Below are positions 43,901 through 52,021 of a stretch of DNA of 64,000 bases, one piece after another. The notes beneath the pieces were generated by a model. It saw nothing but the letters and a program-made list of their open reading frames with translations, was not told the DNA's origin and did no database searches. This stretch comes from Oceanospirillum linum (lineage in GTDB: Bacteria > Pseudomonadota > Gammaproteobacteria > Pseudomonadales > Halomonadaceae), in NCBI RefSeq assembly GCF_900182785.1, contig NZ_FXTS01000001.1, positions 620,001 through 684,000 of the forward strand, written 5' to 3'. Numbering within the stretch: position 1 is the first letter of the stretch; every line of letters starts with the position of its first letter. The position numbers were made by a program, and so were the translations under genes.

Positions 43901-44866
43901 CTAATCACCTAGAGCGCCACCACAGCTACTCCCCTGTCCAGCAGTACAGCCATAGCAATGTTCACCAATGAAAACCTCATCGCCCTCCAGGTCTTCATTT
44001 AAAAGATCCGCCAGGTATGTTTCCTTTCGATCCGAAGCAATCAAAGGCATATCCAACATCTGATTAAAATCACAGTCATAAACCCGCCCCTGCCAGTCAA
44101 TACTGACCAGACTGCGGCACATCAGCCCCGCAAGGTTTTGCTCAGAGAAGTTATCCTTCAGCAACTGCATATAGTCAGCAAACTGACCCTTAGAAAGCAG
44201 CATACTACCAAAACGACTAATCGGCATATTCGTGATTGTCAGTAATTCATTGAAAACAATGCCATGGGATTCTTTCAACTCGCGCTGATAATCAGCCTGT
44301 AAACCGGCTTGTGCAGGGGGCAGAAAAGGCCCACCGGGGTTATAAACAAGGTTCAGGCTCAGGCCGCTCCCAGGCATGCCAAAGCCCAAATCATTAAGTT
44401 TCTGCAGTGCAATAATGCTCTCAGCAAATACCCCTTTGCCCCTTTGCTGCTCCACATTCTGCTCAGAGTAACAAGGCAAGGATGCGGTAACCACTACCTT
44501 TTGATCCGCCAAAAACTGCGCCAAATCCTCATAGCCAGGCTCATTCAGAATGGTCAGGTTGCAGCGATCAATCACCTCAACACCACGCTTACGGGCCTCT
44601 GTGACCAGATAGCGAAATTCAGGATTCATTTCCGGAGCACCACCGGTCAGATCCAGCACCCTGATTCCCTGACGATCTATAAACTCAAGTACCTGATCAA
44701 TGGATTCACGGCTCATCAGCTCAGTTCTTTTCGGCCCTGCATTCACATGACAATGCACACAGCTCAAATTGCACAGATAACCCAAATTAACCTGCAGGAT
44801 AGAAAGTTTCCCCCGGAAAATTCTTGGGAAATCAGTCTCTTCCAGAAGGGGGCGGGTATCAAGCAT
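43901..44866 (-). CDS. arsS: Arsenosugar biosynthesis radical SAM protein ArsS
   Basis: 321 residues. Radical SAM cluster Cys motif CNLSCVHC, DLTGGAPEMNPEF, and the C-terminal DUF3641 domain with CRSLVSIDWQGRVYDCDFNQ and CYGCTAGQGSSCGGALGD. Some family members have selenocysteine at the final site; here it is Cys. ArsS is the proposed 5'-deoxyadenosyl transferase for arsenosugars. First of a three-gene minus-strand unit; arsM, the methyltransferase needed upstream in the pathway, is not in the window. Confidence 0.93.
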   Translation of the reverse strand: MLDTRPLLEETDFPRIFRGKLSILQVNLGYLCNLSCVHCHVNAGPKRTELMSRESIDQVLEFIDRQGIRVLDLTGGAPEMNPEFRYLVTEARKRGVEVIDRCNLTILNEPGYEDLAQFLADQKVVVTASLPCYSEQNVEQQRGKGVFAESIIALQKLNDLGFGMPGSGLSLNLVYNPGGPFLPPAQAGLQADYQRELKESHGIVFNELLTITNMPISRFGSMLLSKGQFADYMQLLKDNFSEQNLAGLMCRSLVSIDWQGRVYDCDFNQMLDMPLIASDRKETYLADLLNEDLEGDEVFIGEHCYGCTAGQGSSCGGALGD

Positions 44867-44880
44867 GATAGATCCTCAGT

Positions 44881-44909
44881 TTGGTTTTTTTGTTAGAACT
44901 CATTATAAT
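44881..44909 (+). promoter_or_regulatory. Sigma-70 promoter of tRNA-Arg
   Basis: TTGGTT at 44881 and a perfect TATAAT at 44904-44909, 17-base spacer, 21 bases before the tRNA. Confidence 0.7.
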
Positions 44910-44930
44910 GTCAGCACTTTCAAAGTCAGT

Positions 44931-45007
44931 GCCTCAATAGCTCAGCTGGATAGAGCGTCCCCCTCCTAAGGGGAAGGTCGTAGGTTCGAATCCTACTTGG
45001 GGCACCA
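44931..45007 (+). tRNA. tRNA-Arg(CCT)
   Basis: 77 bases including encoded CCA. Acceptor GCCTCAA pairs with TTGGGGC (one G-U); D-arm GCTCAGCTGGATAGAGC; anticodon stem TCCCC/GGGGA with loop CTCCTAA (anticodon CCT); T-arm GTAGG-TTCGAAT-CCTAC. It reads AGG. tRNA-Arg(CCT) is a common integration site for mobile elements. Confidence 0.97.
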
Positions 45008-45531
45008 ATCAAATCAAAGACTTACAGGCAAACAGGTGTTTTGCTACATCTCTAATTTTGCCTCATCCTCAACGCTATCCCCAACAAATTGCAGAACTCG
45101 CAATCACTCAATATACGCGCCAGCCATCAAGACAGATTCAGCAAAATTTAAAAATCGTCTCGGGATCATTTTACCTGCTGCGTTTTGCTGTACTGCGTAC
45201 TCGGTACAGCTCTATGATTTGCACCAGCTCTCAGGTAAGCGTGATCTGTTTAACGATTTCTGCTGTGGTCATCATGACCGTAACTGTCCCCCCTTATTTT
45301 GAGGGGGTTTTTACTCTCGTTTTGAGGGTATTACCCTTGTTTTGAGAGTGTTTTGTCGTTGGCCTTTACGTTGCTGGTTGATCGGCTCCGGGCTGATCTG
45401 GTGGGGGCTTGGGGGCTCGCACTGTTTTGGCACTGCAATAAAACAAGCCGAACCCATTGGTTTTACTAAGAGTAAAAGGTTATCGTAGCTTCTCTGATGC
45501 TTAGCAATGGAAATATAACCTAGGAGTAAAT
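45008..45531. other. Non-coding strip after tRNA-Arg
   Basis: 524 bases with no supported gene. It contains a terminator-like hairpin at 45288-45313, three degenerate TTTTGAGGG blocks at 45297, 45320 and 45340, and a G-rich stretch near 45400. The open frames here have no ribosome sites. No integrase, and no copy of the tRNA 3' end was seen. Confidence 0.5.
45288..45313 (+). terminator. rho-independent terminator-like hairpin
   Basis: CCCCCT, loop TATTTTG, AGGGGG, then TTTTT. It may end the tRNA-Arg transcript or a lost gene; the distance from the tRNA is about 280 bases. Confidence 0.6.
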
Positions 45532-45831
45532 ATGAACAGCATCTCAGCAGAAGATTTACAAACCGTCACTTGTTCTAAAATAGGCTTAGACTCGGATGAT
45601 TTGCTACAAATGGCTAATGAGCTGTGGCGATCATTTGAGCCTGAAAAAGTGGATAAAAATGATTTCATCAAGAAATTTAGAGAAGTACTTAAGGATGAAG
45701 ATGGTTCACTGGAGCTTGTTCAGCCAGCGGCTCTTTTTAGAGCAATCCATAGGAGATTGATAGACAGCGGCATCCATAATTGGAATAGATCCCACTCAGA
45801 AAATTTTTCTTATTTCTCACGTAAAAAATAG
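45532..45831 (+). CDS. Orphan hypothetical protein
   Basis: 99 residues, ATG with GGAG nine bases upstream. Soluble, acidic N-terminal half with helices (DLLQMANELWRSFEPEKV) and a basic, aromatic C-terminus. No recognised family. Lies in the AT-rich strip between tRNA-Arg and the ArsR operon. Possibly a remnant of a mobile element's cargo. Confidence 0.6.
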   Translation: MNSISAEDLQTVTCSKIGLDSDDLLQMANELWRSFEPEKVDKNDFIKKFREVLKDEDGSLELVQPAALFRAIHRRLIDSGIHNWNRSHSENFSYFSRKK

Positions 45832-45866
45832 CTTTAAGGGTGCGATCATTCAGATTATGTAAACCT

Positions 45867-45944
45867 CAGACTTTCAACCTGCCCCTGCCGTGCTGTTCGC
45901 CCAGAATAGAGGGAATGCCTTTGGCATACTGCCTTGGAAGTCTG
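45867..45944. repeat. Imperfect inverted repeat, 78 bases end to end
   Basis: CAGACTTTCAA at 45867-45877 and TTGGAAGTCTG at 45934-45944 match at 10 of 11 positions as an inverted pair. A small hairpin (ATGCC-ttt-GGCAT) lies inside. It could be the ends of a miniature element or a structured RNA; evidence is thin. Confidence 0.45.
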
Positions 45945-46109
45945 AAACTCCAGAGAAGATGATGTGAATGCGTAACAGAAAATTTTAGAAAACATCAAAA
46001 AAACTGGTTGGCTTGAACAGTTATTACCGTTCATCATCTAACCATCTCGAAAAGCTCAGAATAAAGCTTATCAATTAGTTTTATAATCTAAAATTGCATA
46101 GAGGGAAGT

Positions 46110-46865
46110 ATGCTTAAATCAACGTCGAAGTCTGCCTATGGCGAAGGGACATTACTTGGTTTAATTAAGTTTTTCAGTAAGGAAGAACATTATCTGGCAT
46201 TCCAAGCTGGGATGTCCCTTTTTAGACCCCCTCACTATTACAGAAGCCTAGACACTCCGGGTAGAGGCGACCGTTATGATTCATGTCTTGGATATTGGAA
46301 TAGATCGCTTGGAGACACCCTACCAGAATTGATCGATCAAAATAGCTTCCCATTAGAGATTGATCTTAAAAATGCTGAAAGCCTTCTTATCCATCCAGTA
46401 GAAGAAAAACACGACTCTTGGGTTCAATGCTGGTCAGCTATCGGCTCTCACAATGAGTTTGAAAACTCCTTAGAGAGAATGATAAACGAATTTGGTAAAT
46501 ACTTTGTCATTCTCCCTCCCCAAAATATCGAAGCCTACGCAAAGATCATGGGATGCAGTCGATATGGCTTAGTTAATTACTCTAGTGATCCCCTTAAGCG
46601 CTCCTTAATCACCAAAGACTCAAGCTTCAGTTACCAAAAAGAGTTCCGCTTCTTTGTCGGTCAGTGTGCGAAAGAAGAAGTCACAGATAAACTGATTAAA
46701 GACTCAAGTATCAAGAGCCTGCTGTGTGCAAATGCTACGACAATAAAATTATCCTGCCCAAGTACTGGCAAGGATTACTTCTTTTCTCAAGGTCAAGAAA
46801 AGATCATTATACGACCAAGAATAGCCACACCACCAATAACCCAGTTTTTACGTGACAATGATTAA
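46110..46865 (+). CDS. Orphan hypothetical protein, possibly DUF2971-like
   Basis: 251 residues, ATG preceded by GAGGGAAG. Soluble protein. The early stretch LIKFFSKEEHYLAFQAGMSL followed by FRPPHYYRSLDTPGRGD, and the late SFSYQKEFRFFVGQ, are reminiscent of DUF2971-type proteins, which occur in islands and near defence genes, but this is a resemblance of pattern, not a firm match. No catalytic motif recognised. Single gene with no partner on the same transcript apart from the 99-residue orphan. Confidence 0.65.
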   Translation: MLKSTSKSAYGEGTLLGLIKFFSKEEHYLAFQAGMSLFRPPHYYRSLDTPGRGDRYDSCLGYWNRSLGDTLPELIDQNSFPLEIDLKNAESLLIHPVEEKHDSWVQCWSAIGSHNEFENSLERMINEFGKYFVILPPQNIEAYAKIMGCSRYGLVNYSSDPLKRSLITKDSSFSYQKEFRFFVGQCAKEEVTDKLIKDSSIKSLLCANATTIKLSCPSTGKDYFFSQGQEKIIIRPRIATPPITQFLRDND

Positions 46866-47185
46866 CTCATTGTCCCTAATATAACTTCAGCAGTGTCGGC
46901 ACTGTAAAACCGCTCTATAATGCGGGTTTGACTGGGGTCCTGCTGACGACGCTAAAGCATCGAAATTTAGCCAAACTCCAGGGTTCTGCATCTCCGTTGC
47001 ATTGAATACCCTCTTTTTTGCTGCTCCTCTATTGAGTTACCGCCCAAAGAAATGACAGATCCACAGCAGATTTCAAAAATACTCCGACGACTGCCCATAA
47101 ACAAAAAAACCCAAACCGGCAATCGCTGATCTGGGCTTCTCTTTTATTCACTGATCTATATTGGCGTAACAGCCACAACTGAAAC
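46866..47185. other. Intergenic region between orphan gene and arsR
   Basis: Contains the arsR operon terminator (47103-47136). A run with several short inverted segments at 46905-47020 has no recognised role; no coding sequence. Confidence 0.4.
47103..47136 (-). terminator. rho-independent terminator of the arsR operon
   Basis: On the minus strand GCCCAGATC pairs with GGTTTGGGT (three G-U pairs) around a 10-base loop, followed by seven T residues. It lies 50 bases after arsR. Confidence 0.6.
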
Positions 47186-47605
47186 CTATTTATCACTCTC
47201 TGCGACAGCAGGGTCAGCAATTCTTCTCAGCCATTCTTCACTGTTTGGGCCAATAACACACTCATTATTTTCCCGCATGGCTAAACGCAGAACACAGCGG
47301 GAAGAGACTTCAGCAAAATTACTTTCAGGGAGTGTACGTACCGACTCAACCAGGGCGATCCAATGAGGCTGCTGCTGTTCTGCCAAGGTGTAATAAACCC
47401 ACTTGCCGCTTTTTTGCTGAGTCAGCAAACCGGATTTATATAACATTTTCAGGTTTCGGGACACGTTATACTGCGTCTCTCCGGTAACATCCATCGCCTC
47501 TGCAACAGTCACTCGCTGATCAACATGGATAAGTAACCAAAAAAGACGCAATCTATGCGGTTCTGCAAGAGCTTTTAAAGCATCTATATATTGTTCATTA
47601 TTCAT
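47186..47605 (-). CDS. ArsR/SmtB family transcriptional regulator
   Basis: 139 residues from ATG 47605 (a TTG one codon earlier is possible). Winged-helix domain: ALAEPHRLRLFWLL, then TGETQYNVSRNLKMLYKSGLL and GKWVYYTLA. The helix that carries the CxCxxC arsenic site in ArsR proteins lacks it here; Cys occur only near the C-terminus (SSRCVLRLA and NECVIG), so an unusual sensing site is likely. The gene overlaps the membrane-protein gene upstream by eight bases, so it is in one operon with the permease. Confidence 0.88.
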   Translation of the reverse strand: MNNEQYIDALKALAEPHRLRLFWLLIHVDQRVTVAEAMDVTGETQYNVSRNLKMLYKSGLLTQQKSGKWVYYTLAEQQQPHWIALVESVRTLPESNFAEVSSRCVLRLAMRENNECVIGPNSEEWLRRIADPAVAESDK

Positions 47606-47909
47606 CAATTCTGCTTTTTTTCTTTAGGCTTACGGCCATTATAGCGACTCCGATCAGGAAAACGATACCCGAATGGGTCCCATGAAAAATAAGCGTTGAT
47701 CGATCTGCTCCGGATAAAAAGTAGTACCAGAAAATCGGGCAAAAAATGCCAAGCAAGGCGATCTGGCGACCTGCTTTAGTCTGCTCAGACAGGTCACCTC
47801 CTTTAATAAGGATCTGAATAATCTGATAGATATAGTGATAGGCACACCATTTCATCAGTTTTCCTGCAGATCTCTTTAGGCTACATACCGTCTTTTCTGT
47901 TTTTAACAT
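47598..47909 (-). CDS. Small membrane protein in the ArsR-permease operon
   Basis: 103 residues from ATG 47909, with GGAGG four to five bases upstream. Two hydrophobic segments (about 48-66 and 75-94) and a basic tail. No recognised family. It lies between the permease gene (32-base gap) and arsR (overlap), so it probably works with the permease. Confidence 0.7.
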   Translation of the reverse strand: MLKTEKTVCSLKRSAGKLMKWCAYHYIYQIIQILIKGGDLSEQTKAGRQIALLGIFCPIFWYYFLSGADRSTLIFHGTHSGIVFLIGVAIMAVSLKKKSRIDE

Positions 47910-47941
47910 ACAACCTCCGGAGCAGAGTCAGGCTAACGCCC

Positions 47942-49000
47942 CTAGATTACATACTGAAAGAGAAGGCCACCGATAATCGCGGTAGTTAACACAATCATCA
48001 CGAAAGCGACAACGGCCTTTGGTTTAAGTACAGCAGATACCAATGCAATCTCAGGCAAACTGGCCCCTGTTCCGCCAATAATAAGCGCCATAGCAGGCCC
48101 CATACCCATACCTTTAACAATCAGTACATTAAGCAGCGGGATCGCCATTTCAATACGCAGATACAGGGGAACCCCAATGACAGCCGCGATAATGATAGAT
48201 AGTACATTGTCACCACCAACGTATTTCTCCACCAGTTCCGACGACAAATAAGCTGCCGATAAGCCACTGATTAATGCGCCAAGCAAAACATAAGGCATGA
48301 TTTTTTTAAATAACGCCATGGCAAAGCGAAGTGCATTCTGAGCTTTGCTTGACTCAGCACCGGCAGGAGCTGATCCGCATATAGCCGTAGAGTGAGCACC
48401 ACATAGATCCACTGCTGCTGCATCATTGGCTACTGTAGCCATAGGTTGAGCTTCACAGGCCGATACCGGTTGAGCACCACAATCTGATACAGGCTTAACA
48501 TCACCACAGCCTGAAACCGGAGCCGCTGCGGAACAGGTAGGTGCTGCCTTTCCGCCCTCCAACTCATCCCCGCGTTTTATCTCATTTCTCCAGGGTGTTT
48601 TGGTAATAAACCAGCCACCAACAACAGCCGCAATAAATGTGATCGCAAGATATATCGAGGTTACTTTTAACCCGAAAGTGGCATATATCATCGCCAACAC
48701 AACAAAGTTACATAAAGGTGCTGAGATCAAAAAACTCAGCACGGTTCCCAGAGAAACCCCCATGGTCGCCATTCCCATTGTGACCGGCACAACGGAGGCA
48801 CTGCAAAACGGAGTTAACATCCCAATCAGGGCACCAATCAGCGGCCCTTGTTTCTCATGTTTTGTCAGTTTCTGCTGTAGCTTATCCTGGGGTATATATT
48901 CCCGCATAAAGCCTGTTAAAACAGAAACCGCTGCAATCACAATGGCAAGTGCGCCACCAACATGCAGAAATTCATTTAGTGCAATCGTAAGTTTGTCCAT
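47942..49000 (-). CDS. ArsP-type permease with Cys-rich repeat linker
   Basis: 352 residues, permease family PF03773 (ArsP and related SO_0444-type exporters). About eight to nine membrane segments in two halves: N-terminal half with the conserved TPFCSASVVP (Cys 66), C-terminal half with GALISGLSAAYL and IGGTGASLPEIALVSAVL. Between them residues 150-218 form a soluble linker with six Cys (156, 165, 174, 182, 200, 208) in PVSxC repeats. The likely cargo is trivalent (methyl)arsenic given ArsR and the arsenosugar genes nearby; copper or zinc export, reported for SO_0444, is the alternative. Confidence 0.85.
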   Translation of the reverse strand: MDKLTIALNEFLHVGGALAIVIAAVSVLTGFMREYIPQDKLQQKLTKHEKQGPLIGALIGMLTPFCSASVVPVTMGMATMGVSLGTVLSFLISAPLCNFVVLAMIYATFGLKVTSIYLAITFIAAVVGGWFITKTPWRNEIKRGDELEGGKAAPTCSAAAPVSGCGDVKPVSDCGAQPVSACEAQPMATVANDAAAVDLCGAHSTAICGSAPAGAESSKAQNALRFAMALFKKIMPYVLLGALISGLSAAYLSSELVEKYVGGDNVLSIIIAAVIGVPLYLRIEMAIPLLNVLIVKGMGMGPAMALIIGGTGASLPEIALVSAVLKPKAVVAFVMIVLTTAIIGGLLFQYVI

Positions 49001-49180
49001 GCTCTCCCAACCATCTTATTCAGTTGTTAAACGTCGAATTATGGAGGCAATATATTCATAAAAGCACAATCATGCAAGTATGTATTTTGTAAAACACCGA
49101 GATCCACCATGGAGATTGCAGATTTTACCGGCATTTTTATGCGACAATATGAATAAAGCTTTCTGCAGAAAAGGATTCTC

Positions 49181-50371
49181 GTGTCAAAGCAGCGTATATT
49201 CCGAACGCCCCCACTCAGATGTCTGACCACAGGATTGCTCTATCTCATCTGTGCTAACTTAGCTTTCCCAGTCTCGACAGCACTAGCAGAAAGCATAGCG
49301 GTTTCAGGCCCTGATACCGTAAAAGAAGCGCCTTCTGTTTATCAGGCATATCTGCATTGGATGTTTTTTGTTACAGCTCTGATTGTAGTGGTGGTTTACT
49401 GGAACCGCCGCCTCTCTGCGGAGATTGAGACCCGAAAAACGGCCAATCATCTGGCACAGTCCTATCTGGAAATCATCAATCGCTACGTAATCACTTCACG
49501 TACCGACCTCAACGGCATCATTATTGATGTCAGCAAGGCCTTCTGTGATATTTCCGGCTATTCCCGGGATGAATTAATCGGCCATCGTCATGGAGTTATT
49601 CGTCATCCACAAACGGATAACAAAGTCTATCAGGAGCTTTGGGAAACATTAGGTCAAGGCAGAAGCTGGACTGGAGAGATGTGTAACCGCCGCAAGGATG
49701 GCACCACTTACTGGGTATCAGCGACTATAGCTGCGGACTACGACCAGCACGGGAAAAAGATCGGCTATATAGCGGTTCATCAGGATATAACCGATCACAG
49801 AATTGTTCGTGAGCTTTCTCTGCGAGACCCGTTGACCGGCCTGTACAACCGGCGACATTTTAATGAACTGTTTGATAAATTCCTGTCATGCAAATTACAT
49901 TATGAGTCTCAGGCTGGACTGATTTTAGTTGATATTGACCACTTTAAAAAATTCAATGATACCTACGGACATCAAAAAGGAGATACAGCCCTGGCTCAGG
50001 TTGCCTTCTGTCTTGAAGAGATCTGTATCCGCCTGAATAAAGAGGCACCCTCAGCTCAGGCCCATGCTTTTCGTTTAGGTGGTGAAGAGTTTGCCCTTCT
50101 TGCTTTACTGGATGAGAAAAAAACGGAAGACGCCGCGGAAATGATTCGCCAGCAGGTATTTGACCTACAGCTTGAGCACGTGAACAATGAGGATTTCGGC
50201 GTGATGACCTGCTCTCTTGGCAGCTATAGTTTCAGGGTCAATTCCGAGCATAGCAACGAGGTCGATGAGCTGTTCCGCATCGCTGACCAGGCACTTTACC
50301 GGGCAAAAGAACAAGGCCGGAATCAGTGCCAGTCCGCTAATAATCAAACCGCAGATATTGAGCTATTCTGA
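49181..50371 (+). CDS. Membrane PAS-GGDEF diguanylate cyclase
   Basis: 396 residues from GTG 49181 with AAGGA upstream. Signal-anchor (about 15-37), membrane segment (HWMFFVTALIVVVVYW, about 59-74), PAS domain (about 90-205; FCDISGYSRDELIGHRHGVI) and GGDEF domain with active site RLGGEEFALL. No RxxD inhibitory site at the usual position. Makes c-di-GMP. Single gene, closed by a terminator. Confidence 0.93.
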   Translation: MSKQRIFRTPPLRCLTTGLLYLICANLAFPVSTALAESIAVSGPDTVKEAPSVYQAYLHWMFFVTALIVVVVYWNRRLSAEIETRKTANHLAQSYLEIINRYVITSRTDLNGIIIDVSKAFCDISGYSRDELIGHRHGVIRHPQTDNKVYQELWETLGQGRSWTGEMCNRRKDGTTYWVSATIAADYDQHGKKIGYIAVHQDITDHRIVRELSLRDPLTGLYNRRHFNELFDKFLSCKLHYESQAGLILVDIDHFKKFNDTYGHQKGDTALAQVAFCLEEICIRLNKEAPSAQAHAFRLGGEEFALLALLDEKKTEDAAEMIRQQVFDLQLEHVNNEDFGVMTCSLGSYSFRVNSEHSNEVDELFRIADQALYRAKEQGRNQCQSANNQTADIELF

Positions 50372-50403
50372 AAAAGTGCTCTGCTATCAGAGCACCTCTT
50401 TTT
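50372..50403. terminator. Bidirectional terminator at the end of the cyclase and AI-2E genes
   Basis: GTGCTCTG, loop CTAT, CAGAGCAC (50376-50395), with A and T tracts on both sides. The stop codon of the convergent permease gene lies within it. Confidence 0.85.
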
Positions 50404-51472
50404 CTGGCTCAGAAGCATCCACAGCCCGGGGCCAGGCATAAAGAATTGCCTTAAGCAGTGTTGCCAATGGAATTGCAAAAAAGATCCCCCAAAACCCCCA
50501 GATACCACCAAAAGCCAGTACTGCCACAATAATCGCTACCGGGTGTAGATTCACGGCTTCAGAGAACAGTAAAGGAACCAGTACATTGCCATCCAGCGCC
50601 TGAATAACGCCGTAAACCATCAGCATATAGAAGAATGTATCGTTCAGGCCAAACTGAAACATGCCAATCAATACCACAGGTACTGTTACTACGGCAGCGC
50701 CAATGTAAGGGACTAATACAGACAAGCCAACTAATACAGCCAAGAGAGCAGAATACTGCACGCCAAAGGAGATTAACCCGATGTAGGTAGCAACGCCCAC
50801 AATCGCAATCTCAATAAACTTCCCCCGAATATAGTTCGCTAACTGCTGATCCATTTCCCGCCAGATACCGGTCATAAAAACCCTTTTTTCCGGCAGATGG
50901 CTGACAAACCAGTTGATCAGAAGATCTCTGTCCTTCAACAAAAAGAAGACCAAAATCGGTACCAGAACCAGATAAATCATCAAACCAAACAGGTTCGGCA
51001 CAGAAGAGAGTGAAAGCGATACCAGCTTCTGCCCCACCAGACCAATCTCACCGGCAGCAACACCAATTAGCTCCTGCATCTGCCCCTGACTGATCAAATT
51101 AGGATACTGCTCCGGCAACAGAAGTAGCAGTTGCTGCCCGGCAGCCAGCATCCCGGGAAGTTCATCAATCAGGGTCATTAGCTGTCGCCAGACCAGAGGG
51201 AAAACCACCAGAACCAAAGCTGAAAGCAGGCTGACGAAAATAAGAAACACGAGAACGACAGCCAGCTGAAAAGGTACACGCACCTCTTCAAGCTTTCTTA
51301 CAATTCCTGCTAACAGATAAGCTAAAACAACACTGGACAGAAAAGGTGCCAGCATGGCCCCCATAAAAATCACAATACTGAAACCGCCAATCAGCAGCAG
51401 AAAGAAAATGACCGCTTCTTCATCCGAAAAATATCTCTGAGCCCAATAGCGGGCCACATCCTTCATTGCCAT
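50387..51472 (-). CDS. AI-2E family transporter (PerM/YdiK-like)
   Basis: 361 residues with about eight membrane segments and the family's PF01594 pattern: VLAYLLAGIVRKLEE, LVPILVFFLLKDRD, LVGLSVLVPYIGAAVVTVPV and GVIQALDGNVLVPLLFSEAV. Substrate unknown; family members export autoinducer-2 or ions. The TusA-like gene lies eight bases upstream on the same strand. Confidence 0.92.
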   Translation of the reverse strand: MAMKDVARYWAQRYFSDEEAVIFFLLLIGGFSIVIFMGAMLAPFLSSVVLAYLLAGIVRKLEEVRVPFQLAVVLVFLIFVSLLSALVLVVFPLVWRQLMTLIDELPGMLAAGQQLLLLLPEQYPNLISQGQMQELIGVAAGEIGLVGQKLVSLSLSSVPNLFGLMIYLVLVPILVFFLLKDRDLLINWFVSHLPEKRVFMTGIWREMDQQLANYIRGKFIEIAIVGVATYIGLISFGVQYSALLAVLVGLSVLVPYIGAAVVTVPVVLIGMFQFGLNDTFFYMLMVYGVIQALDGNVLVPLLFSEAVNLHPVAIIVAVLAFGGIWGFWGIFFAIPLATLLKAILYAWPRAVDASEPEKEVL

Positions 51473-51480
51473 GGCGCTAC

Positions 51481-51717
51481 CTATTCCCCTTTGCGGATAC
51501 AGTATATAAATTCATCACCCTGTTGTTCCCGATCAAGTAATTCGTGGGGGCTCTGGCGGATAAAAACATCGAAGTCATCCCATGATCCGGCATCGGTCGC
51601 CACAACCCTCACAACATCACCTACTGCCATAGAATTAAGTACTAACTTCGCCTTCAGCAGTGGCATCGGGCAGTGCAGGCCTTTAGTGTCCAGTTCTTGG
51701 TCGATTGCGTATGCCAT
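51481..51717 (-). CDS. TusA-family sulfurtransferase
   Basis: 78 residues. Conserved LDTKGLHCPMPLLKAK with the active Cys in CPMP (E. coli TusA has CPEP). Family members carry sulfur for tRNA thiolation or molybdenum-cofactor use. GAGGA precedes the ATG. In P. aeruginosa a TusA-like gene also sits beside bepA and nadA. Confidence 0.9.
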   Translation of the reverse strand: MAYAIDQELDTKGLHCPMPLLKAKLVLNSMAVGDVVRVVATDAGSWDDFDVFIRQSPHELLDREQQGDEFIYCIRKGE

Positions 51718-52021
51718 CTATTTCCTCGGATTAACTCACTGTTTTTATGGGATTGAATCAGACAAAAATCAACGACTGATTAAAGGGGATGTCAGCATAA
51801 AGTGCAAGATAAAAGCCAAAACAGCCCTCCCTCTGCCGGCCGTATAGTTTACCTTATCTGTGCATCTGCTTTTGGATCAGAAACTGATGCTTTATCCTGT
51901 TGTCTCAGCAACAGGCAGTACAGCGACAGAATGCTCTCTCGGTTAAATATTTACTTGCTCTCAAGGTAACAGAGTTTCAGACACAGCTGCTGTTTTTCAT
52001 GACTCACAACAGGGATTCAAT
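51718..52021. other. Intergenic region between tusA-like gene and bepA
   Basis: Divergent genes. A hairpin CCTGTTG-TCTCAG-CAACAGG at 51896-51915 lies about 107 bases before bepA; it could be an operator or 5'-leader structure. Nothing else is recognised. Confidence 0.4.

Noticed and set aside
44997..45345. Overlapping open frames just after tRNA-Arg
   Set aside because: They begin within or next to the tRNA, have no ribosome sites, overlap each other in different frames and have irregular composition.
45297..45348. Three TTTTGAGGG-like blocks as a CRISPR or iteron array
   Set aside because: Units are nine bases, degenerate and unevenly spaced (23 and 20); no cas or rep gene is near.
47271..47284. 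A third copy of the TTTTCCCGCATGG motif from the lptD repeat
   Set aside because: It lies inside the arsR coding sequence and matches over 13 bases only; chance similarity.
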